Assembly (NCBI GenBank): GCA_007128555.1 | Contig: SKXF01000207.1 | Span: 1 to 7,710 of the forward strand | DNA from: Clostridia bacterium | GTDB taxonomy: Bacteria > Bacillota_E > SLMV01 > PUMD01 | Length of the DNA: 7,710 bases | Direction of reading: 5' to 3' | Shown here: piece by piece, positions 1-4,213 of the stretch | Numbering within the stretch: position 1 is the stretch's first letter | Layout: each line of letters starts with the position of its first letter | Made by a program: the position numbers and the translations under genes | The notes under the pieces: model-generated | The model's database searches: none | What the model saw: only the letters and a program-made list of their open reading frames with translations | Told to the model about the DNA's origin: nothing

Positions 1-50
1 CCAAAATGCACCCCGGATTCGAGGAGCTCCTTCATCGTGACAACTGGCAT
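1..50 (-). CDS. rpsB: 30S ribosomal protein S2, 5' end only (partial)
   Basis: Only the first 16 codons and two further bases are in the window; the gene runs off the left edge. The visible translation reads MPVVTMKELLESGVHFG (the last Gly inferred from GG), which matches the well-known S2 amino terminus (M-x-V-x-[ST]-M-K-x-L-L-E-x-G-V-H-F-G). S2 is a small-subunit protein that binds late in 30S assembly near the mRNA exit region. The ATG at 50..48 is preceded by a good ribosome binding site six bases upstream. The position just after a flagellar operon ending in fliA plus one small gene copies the B. subtilis sigD-swrB-rpsB order, which supports the call despite the short fragment. tsf and pyrH are expected beyond the edge but cannot be seen. 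Confidence 0.9.
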   Translation of the reverse strand, partial: MPVVTMKELLESGVHF

Positions 51-56
51 AATATT

Positions 57-63
57 CCCCTTT
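57..63 (-). promoter_or_regulatory. rpsB ribosome binding site
   Basis: The minus strand reads AAAGGGG, then six bases (AATATT), then the ATG at 50. It is purine-rich with the usual spacing, and it fixes the rpsB start codon at this ATG rather than the in-frame ATG five codons later. Confidence 0.75.
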
Positions 64-92
64 CGGTTTGGCCTCCCACACCATCGACGGGA

Positions 93-133
93 ATCGGAAC
101 CCTGAGGGCACCGCCGATCCCCTGAGTGCGGTG
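93..133 (-). promoter_or_regulatory. Possible structured 5' leader of rpsB
   Basis: Between the predicted rpsB promoter and its start codon the minus strand can fold in two ways. CACCGC at 133..128 pairs perfectly with GCGGTG at 114..109 around a 13-base loop. Alternatively ATCGG at 118..114 pairs with CCGAT at 97..93 and encloses the small hairpin CCC-TCA-GGG at 108..100. The two folds share one base (114), so they may compete or stack. S2 autoregulates through its mRNA leader in enterobacteria, so a leader of this kind is plausible. I cannot match it to a known leader family, and short stems arise easily by chance in GC-rich DNA. No uridine tract follows, so it does not look like an intrinsic terminator. 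Confidence 0.35.
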
Positions 134-164
134 AGTGATCGTACTGCATAAATCTGCCCATATA

Positions 165-194
165 CTTATACCACAAGCCAGGCCATCAGTTCAA
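165..194 (-). promoter_or_regulatory. Candidate sigma-A promoter for rpsB
   Basis: The minus strand has TTGAAC at 194..189 (four of six matches to TTGACA), an 18-base spacer, and TATAAG at 170..165 (five of six matches to TATAAT). A TG two bases upstream of the -10 (TGG-TATAAG) gives an extended -10. Transcription would start near 158, leaving a leader of about 108 bases before rpsB. A separate vegetative promoter makes sense, because a ribosomal protein gene should not depend on flagellar transcription. The call rests on sequence match and position only. Confidence 0.55.
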
Positions 195-206
195 CAACGG
201 TGCCGG

Positions 207-722
207 TCAGGGAACGCTGCTGATGTAGACGGGCATGCTCCACGGGCCGGGGAGATTGAGCTCCAGGTCCCAACCCGCCGAATCATCAAGGAGATCGACC
301 ACCTGGCTTCGGGTCGCCTCGGTCAGGTTCCCCATGAGAGGACTCCAGTCCACATCCTCCACCCACAGCTCCACTTCCGCGGCGAGGCTGTCCTGAAGGG
401 ACAGCTCCATTCGCCTGATCACCTCGTCAGGCAACGGCACCTGCACATCATACACCGTGAAGGACAGGCCCCGGAAGGTACCAGCTACCTCCCTGGCAAC
501 CTGCGTCGGCAGGTCCTGTCGAACCGAGCCCAGAAGATGATGGATCTGGATCTCCGCCTCCCTCACCAGGCTCGTCTCTATTTCTCCCAGGAGGGGCGCT
601 GGGTCAACGTAGACCGTCACACCCGTCCTGGCCAGGGACCCCATACCCCCGACCGCTGCACAACCCAAGACGATGGTCGCTGCGATGAACCCCAGCACAA
701 AAGATTGCCATGACCACTGCAC
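207..722 (-). CDS. Unrecognised membrane-anchored protein in the swrB position
   Basis: This encodes 171 residues and I do not recognise the family from sequence. The start is the GTG at 722, chosen because GGAGGG lies six bases upstream. Residues 8-28 are a hydrophobic segment (FVLGFIAATIVLG…) consistent with one amino-terminal membrane anchor. No Lys or Arg precedes it; the first Arg is residue 32. With positive charges at 32 and 54 on the far side, the orientation is unclear. The rest (about 30-171) is soluble-looking and alternates amphipathic helix-like stretches (45-80, 98-117, 127-147) with beta-like ones (TVYVD 36-40, LSFTVYDVQV 86-95, EVELWVEDV 116-124, DLELNL 152-157). The gene lies between fliA and rpsB, where B. 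subtilis carries swrB, a similarly sized single-pass protein that promotes flagellar export-gate maturation. Synteny, length and topology match SwrB; sequence homology is not shown. It could instead be an unrelated flagellar or envelope protein. Confidence 0.85.
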   Translation of the reverse strand: MQWSWQSFVLGFIAATIVLGCAAVGGMGSLARTGVTVYVDPAPLLGEIETSLVREAEIQIHHLLGSVRQDLPTQVAREVAGTFRGLSFTVYDVQVPLPDEVIRRMELSLQDSLAAEVELWVEDVDWSPLMGNLTEATRSQVVDLLDDSAGWDLELNLPGPWSMPVYISSVP

Positions 723-728
723 AGAGAG

Positions 729-734
729 CCCTCC
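729..734 (-). promoter_or_regulatory. Ribosome binding site fixing the GTG start of the 171-residue protein
   Basis: The minus strand reads GGAGGG, then CTCTCT, then the GTG at 722. This spacing of six is near optimal and decides the start. The ATG at 741 just upstream is in a different frame. Confidence 0.7.
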
Positions 735-815
735 GTCCCATGTATCCGCTACTAACGGTTATACCCGGTTGGATTGGGCAATATGCGCCTTTGGTCCCCG
801 CGATCAACAGACCGG

Positions 816-1616
816 CTACTCTCCCATCATGAAGAGCGCCTTCTCCGGGCTCAGCTTCCCCCGCAGACGAGACACCGCCTTTGAGTGCACCTGCGAGATC
901 CGCGAGGGCGACAGTTCCATCACCTCGGCGATCTCAGACAGGGTCAGCCCCTCGTAGTAATACAGGGTTATGACCAGTTTCTCCTGTTCATTGAGCTCCC
1001 CCAGGGCCTCGGCAAGGCGGTCTCGCTGCACCTGCCAGCTGGTCTCCTCGAAGGGGTCCGGCGCCCTCTCGTCGGGTATGGCACTCAGCAGCGTGTCCAC
1101 GTTGGAGACGTCCTCGGTGGTGCGCGCCTCGTCAAGATACACCATCGTCGTCCTCGCGATCTGGGCCGAATCCTTTCTCAGCCTCTCGGGGCTGATCCCG
1201 AGGTACCGAGCCACCTCCTCGTCGGTCGCCTGCCTGCCGAGGTCCGCCCTCAGGACCTGGTGCGCATCCCTGATTTCCCGGCTCCTGCGCCGCACGGACG
1301 CGGGTACCCAGTCCATGTTTCTCACGCCGTCGAGGATGGCACCGCGGATTCTCATCACGGCGTAGGTCTCGAACTTGATCTTGCGGCCCACGTCGAACTT
1401 GTCCAGCGCATCCATCAGGCCAAAGATGCCGTAGGTCTCCAGGTCCGACTGCCCGATCTCGGCGGGCATCCCCATCGCCATCTGCCCTGACACGTACTTG
1501 ACCAGCTCGCTGTACGCCAGGATCAGGTCCTCCCGTGCTCGTGAATCCCCCGTCTCCTTGTATGCCTTCCACTTCGTTGCCTTGTCACCCAGGTGTTCAT
1601 ACCTGTCCTTTGTCAT
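816..1616 (-). CDS. fliA: Flagellar RNA polymerase sigma factor (sigma-28 / SigD)
   Basis: The 266-residue product is a full-length FliA/SigD/WhiG-family group 3 sigma factor, which directs RNA polymerase to late flagellar, motor and chemotaxis promoters. Region 2 spans about residues 28-100 and contains the family hallmark GIFGLMDALDKFD at 63-75, followed by KFETYAVMRIRGAILDG and DWVPASVRR at 102-110, the FliA-specific boundary between regions 2 and 3. Region 3 covers about 110-160 (TDEEVARYLGIS at 131-142). Region 4 covers about 203-255, with LNEQEKLVITLYYYEGLTL and the helix-turn-helix SEIAEVMELSPSRISQVHSKA at 227-247, which would read the -35 element. There is no region 1.1, as usual for this group. 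The ATG at 1616 has a strong ribosome binding site. Its place as one of the last genes of the operon matches B. subtilis sigD, where distance from the operon promoter affects dose. Its anti-sigma factor gene flgM is not in the window. Confidence 0.97.
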   Translation of the reverse strand: MTKDRYEHLGDKATKWKAYKETGDSRAREDLILAYSELVKYVSGQMAMGMPAEIGQSDLETYGIFGLMDALDKFDVGRKIKFETYAVMRIRGAILDGVRNMDWVPASVRRRSREIRDAHQVLRADLGRQATDEEVARYLGISPERLRKDSAQIARTTMVYLDEARTTEDVSNVDTLLSAIPDERAPDPFEETSWQVQRDRLAEALGELNEQEKLVITLYYYEGLTLSEIAEVMELSPSRISQVHSKAVSRLRGKLSPEKALFMMGE

Positions 1617-1623
1617 GTGAAGT

Positions 1624-1632
1624 CCTCCCTCC
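1624..1632 (-). promoter_or_regulatory. fliA ribosome binding site (doubled GGAGG)
   Basis: Directly after the TGA of the PilZ gene the minus strand reads GGAGGGAGG, two overlapping Shine-Dalgarno cores. The nearer core ends seven bases before the ATG at 1616. It suggests efficient initiation on fliA, independent of or reinforced by coupling to the gene before it. Confidence 0.75.
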
Positions 1633-2286
1633 TCACAACAGTCCCAAACGTCTCATTCGCAGCTGCTCTCCAAAGATGTATGATACGATCCGGTCCTGGT
1701 CGTTCACCTGGATCCGGGTGAAGTCCACGGCCCACAGGGTCCCACTCGCCCGATCTTCGGACTCCGTCCGCACGACAACCCCCTCCACCCACAGGGGTTC
1801 ATTGGGAAGGGCCATCTCGAAAAGGTACGTTCGGCCGATCCTGGGAGTCGCACCGCTCCCGCAGAGCATCCCCGCACAGCTGATGTTCACAGTGATCCCA
1901 CGCCCCTCACACTCTGCGCCGTCAACGGCTTGCCAGCGAACATCCAGGCTGCACTCCCAGCGCACGTTCTCTCGCCTCTGCACCCGGATATAGCTCCCGG
2001 GAACCCTGGCCTCCATGACCGGAATCCGCCTTCTACGAAATACCCGCAGCACCCGGCTCTCGCCCCGGTACAGGGCATCCTCACGGGTCACGTAGACGGC
2101 GAGGTGCGATGCCACGGGGAAATACATCAACACCCCGGACGATGATGGAATCGGCAGCACCATCCGGTCATCCCGCACGTCCCCGACGTAGGTGTGAAGC
2201 CGGTGATCCTCCTCGTCGCCGGCGAAGACCCGGGAGATCTGGATCCCGTCATTGACGCCCAGTGCAATGGTCCGGTCAGCTTCCAT
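1633..2286 (-). CDS. PilZ-domain c-di-GMP receptor, YcgR/MotI type flagellar brake
   Basis: The 217-residue protein has the two-domain layout of YcgR-like proteins. An amino-terminal beta-rich domain (about 1-98) resembles the YcgR N-domain, and a carboxy-terminal PilZ domain (about 99-217) follows. Both c-di-GMP binding motifs are visible: the linker arginines in RVQRRENVR (R104, R105, R109; RxxxR at 105-109) and NISCAG at 134-139, the [DN]xSxxG motif. Proteins of this class bind c-di-GMP and then act on the motor (MotA or the switch complex) to slow or stop rotation. B. subtilis MotI (YpfA/DgrA) is of about this size. The gene starts two bases after the flhG stop and ends 16 bases before fliA, so it is co-expressed with the flagellar machinery. 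It is an effector only: no GGDEF or EAL domain is present. The biochemical role is well supported; the motor target is inferred. Confidence 0.92.
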   Translation of the reverse strand: MEADRTIALGVNDGIQISRVFAGDEEDHRLHTYVGDVRDDRMVLPIPSSSGVLMYFPVASHLAVYVTREDALYRGESRVLRVFRRRRIPVMEARVPGSYIRVQRRENVRWECSLDVRWQAVDGAECEGRGITVNISCAGMLCGSGATPRIGRTYLFEMALPNEPLWVEGVVVRTESEDRASGTLWAVDFTRIQVNDQDRIVSYIFGEQLRMRRLGLL

Positions 2287-2288
2287 GG

Positions 2289-3188
2289 CTACCCCTCCTC
2301 CCCTGCGCCGGAACCGGGCATATGCTTCGCCAGTCGTCTCAGGAAGGCCCGTGCTGGATTCAGAGATCTCGCCGGCTGGCCTGTCACGGCCTGGCCCAGG
2401 CGCCGGATCCCCTGCGACGCGCGACTGTCCGGGAAGCCCCGGATCAGGGGGACCTGCCGCTGCACCGCCCTGCCTACCGCGGGATCATCCGGGATCCAGG
2501 TCAACAGGCGGATTCTCCTGAACAGAAAAGACCTGACCATGTGCTCCAGCTGGCCGAACGTCCTCTTTGCCTCCCGGTCGGCCGCCCGGTTCACCACCAC
2601 GCCCACCTCCCCCTCGAATCCTCCCCGGCACAGCCCCTTGATGGTCCGGTAGCAGTCCATGATGGCTGGGGGCTCCGGGGTCGTCACCATCACGGCCATT
2701 TCCGATGCCATGAGCAGCCCCATCACGGCAGGAGCCCTGCCGGCCTGGGTGTCCATGATCATGTAGTCCGCTCCGGCCATCTGCACCGAGAGGGCGCTCA
2801 ACAGGACCCTCGCCTGTTCGTGATGGGAGTACTCTTCGGACCACAGCTCCCCGCCGGCCAGGAGGCGGACCCCGGGCATGACCGGGGACAGGGCCTCTTC
2901 CGGTGCGCATCGTCCCCTCATCACGTCGCCGATGCTCCGTTTCGGGATGCAGCCGAGGAGAACGTCCAGGTTGGGAAGGCCAAAGTCCGTATCCAGCAGG
3001 ATGACCTCGTGGCCCAACTCACCGAGGTAGGCAGCCAGGTTCAGCGAGATGTTGCTCTTGCCCACGCCTCCCTTTCCGCCGCTGATGGCCACGGTACGCG
3101 TCGTTGCCCCGTGGGGATCTCGAACCACCGACAGGGAGGGCGCACGCCCTGCGCCGAGCCGCAGCGCCGATGCCTGGTCGCGGAACAT
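2289..3188 (-). CDS. flhG: Flagellar number regulator FlhG, MinD-like ATPase (YlxH)
   Basis: The 299-residue product is a ParA/MinD-type ATPase that limits flagellar number and works with FlhF. I place the start at the ATG at 3188, which overlaps the flhF stop by one base (TGATG) and leaves DQASALR at residues 4-10. That is the DQAxxLR motif by which FlhG is known to stimulate the FlhF GTPase. The longer frame back to 3269 would overlap flhF by 82 bp and adds low-complexity sequence. The deviant Walker A is SGGKGGVGKS (36-45) with signature K39 and catalytic K44. LLDTDFGLPNLD (64-75) is the switch I/Walker A' region, and MIMDTQAG (143-150) is Walker B/switch II. PEPPAIMD at 171-178 and VVVN at 197-200 are further MinD-fold landmarks. 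The tail PARAFLRRLAKHM (278-290) could be the amphipathic membrane-targeting helix. MinD itself is unlikely given the neighbours and the DQAxxLR motif. Confidence 0.95.
   Translation of the reverse strand: MFRDQASALRLGAGRAPSLSVVRDPHGATTRTVAISGGKGGVGKSNISLNLAAYLGELGHEVILLDTDFGLPNLDVLLGCIPKRSIGDVMRGRCAPEEALSPVMPGVRLLAGGELWSEEYSHHEQARVLLSALSVQMAGADYMIMDTQAGRAPAVMGLLMASEMAVMVTTPEPPAIMDCYRTIKGLCRGGFEGEVGVVVNRAADREAKRTFGQLEHMVRSFLFRRIRLLTWIPDDPAVGRAVQRQVPLIRGFPDSRASQGIRRLGQAVTGQPARSLNPARAFLRRLAKHMPGSGAGEEG
2292..2303 (-). promoter_or_regulatory. Ribosome binding site of the PilZ gene inside the flhG end
   Basis: The last codons of flhG (Gly-Glu-Glu-Gly) are written GGG GAG GAG GGG and contain a perfect AGGAGG at 2299..2294, seven bases before the ATG at 2286. 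Sharing the site with the upstream gene's coding sequence points to tight translational linkage of the two genes. Confidence 0.8.
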
Positions 3189-4213
3189 CAGACCACCCCC
3201 TCCAACAGGACCCCGGAGAGAACCTCGGAGGCGGGCCCGATGTCGTTGGGGACCTCCTGCCCCGTGCAAACGTAGGACAGGGGCACGCCCGCCTCCTCGG
3301 CGAAGGCGATCACCCGGCCGGGCCTGTCGGTCTCGTCGATCTTGGTCAGAAGCAGCCGGTTGTACGCGACTTTACGGTAGCGGGCCAGGATCGACCTGGC
3401 ATCCTCCACGGCGGTCCCCGCGCTGAGAACCAGGTGGACCTCGTCGGTCCCGGCTGCCTCCAGGAAGGACCCCAGCCGCTGCATCGACCCCCGGTCACGG
3501 GGATTGTGTCCCGCCGTGTCAATCAGCACCACCTGGCAATCGCCCAGTCTCTTCATGGCCCCGGCGATTTCCTCGGGGGCAAACACCACCTCCAGGTCCA
3601 TCCCCAGGATGCGAGCATACTTCCTCAGCTGTTCCACTGCCCCGATGCGGTAAGTATCCTGGGTGATCAGCCCCACCCGCAGCCCCTCTCCCAGGGCCAT
3701 CCTCGCCGCCAGCTTCGCACAGGTCGTGGTCTTACCAGCCCCCGTCGGGCCGACCAGGGCCACGACTCTCCGCCCGTCCCTGTCCCGGGGAGGGCGGATG
3801 GGCACGGTGCGCATCCAGGCGATGTCCTCTGCGCGTCTGGCCGCGGCCTTGCGCGCCAGGATCGGGGCCAGCTCCCTGGGAACCCCTCGGCCCACCAGGC
3901 GTCCCGATCGCTCCTCCTGCAGGGCATCCAGGGCTGCCGGGACGCCCTGTTCGGAGGGACTCGCCTTCACACCAGGGGCCCGTTCCCTTATGGCCGGGGC
4001 TTTTTCTGTCACAACAGGGGGACGCTTCTTCAGATCCTCTCCGTGGTCCTCGATGGCCACCGTCATCTGGATCTGCCGGGGACGAAAATACCCCAGGATC
4101 CCCGGTTCCCTCACCGAATCCGTCTCCAACAGCTCCGCATCGGGGCCCATCTCGCTCTTGATCAGCCGCATCAGACCGTCCACGGACTTGCCCCGGAACT
4201 TCTTTATTCTCAT
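3188..4213 (-). CDS. flhF: Flagellar biosynthesis SRP-type GTPase FlhF
   Basis: The 341-residue protein is the third SRP-family GTPase (with Ffh and FtsY), which recruits early flagellar parts to the assembly site and pairs with FlhG. Residues 1-60 form the basic amino-terminal B domain (MRIKKFRGKSVDGLMRLIKSEMGPDAELLET). Residues 61-90 are a charged, Pro-rich linker, and about 91-140 is the helical N region. The G domain follows with the P-loop GPTGAGKT at 155-162, the G2 motif DTYRIGAVEQL at 186-196, G3 DTAGHN at 232-237, TKID at 290-293, and the SRP-type closing loop TGQEVPND at 317-324. His236 replaces the arginine normal in the SRP-family DTAGR motif. The ATG at 4213 overlaps the flhA stop (ATGA), with AAGGTGG seven bases upstream. 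At 341 residues it is a little shorter than the B. subtilis protein, mostly through a short linker. Confidence 0.97.
   Translation of the reverse strand: MRIKKFRGKSVDGLMRLIKSEMGPDAELLETDSVREPGILGYFRPRQIQMTVAIEDHGEDLKKRPPVVTEKAPAIRERAPGVKASPSEQGVPAALDALQEERSGRLVGRGVPRELAPILARKAAARRAEDIAWMRTVPIRPPRDRDGRRVVALVGPTGAGKTTTCAKLAARMALGEGLRVGLITQDTYRIGAVEQLRKYARILGMDLEVVFAPEEIAGAMKRLGDCQVVLIDTAGHNPRDRGSMQRLGSFLEAAGTDEVHLVLSAGTAVEDARSILARYRKVAYNRLLLTKIDETDRPGRVIAFAEEAGVPLSYVCTGQEVPNDIGPASEVLSGVLLEGVV

Noticed and set aside
657..701. Lipoprotein signal in the unknown protein (Cys21 after VLG)
   Set aside because: The -2 position is Leu, outside the usual lipobox set, and the n-region has no basic residue. 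A plain membrane anchor fits better.
135..713. A 192-codon plus-strand frame opposite the unknown gene at 207..722
   Set aside because: It lacks a ribosome binding site, overlaps the predicted rpsB promoter, and has shadow-like composition. The minus-strand frame has a strong ribosome binding site, a membrane segment and the right synteny.
723..815. A sigma-28 promoter ahead of the unknown gene
   Set aside because: No TAAA-type -35 at the right distance from a CCGATAT-like -10 could be found; the nearest GCGGATAC lacks a partner.
3189..3269. A 27-codon amino-terminal extension of flhG
   Set aside because: It overlaps flhF by 82 bp, is Gly/Arg-rich and would bury the DQAxxLR motif, which normally sits at the very start of FlhG.
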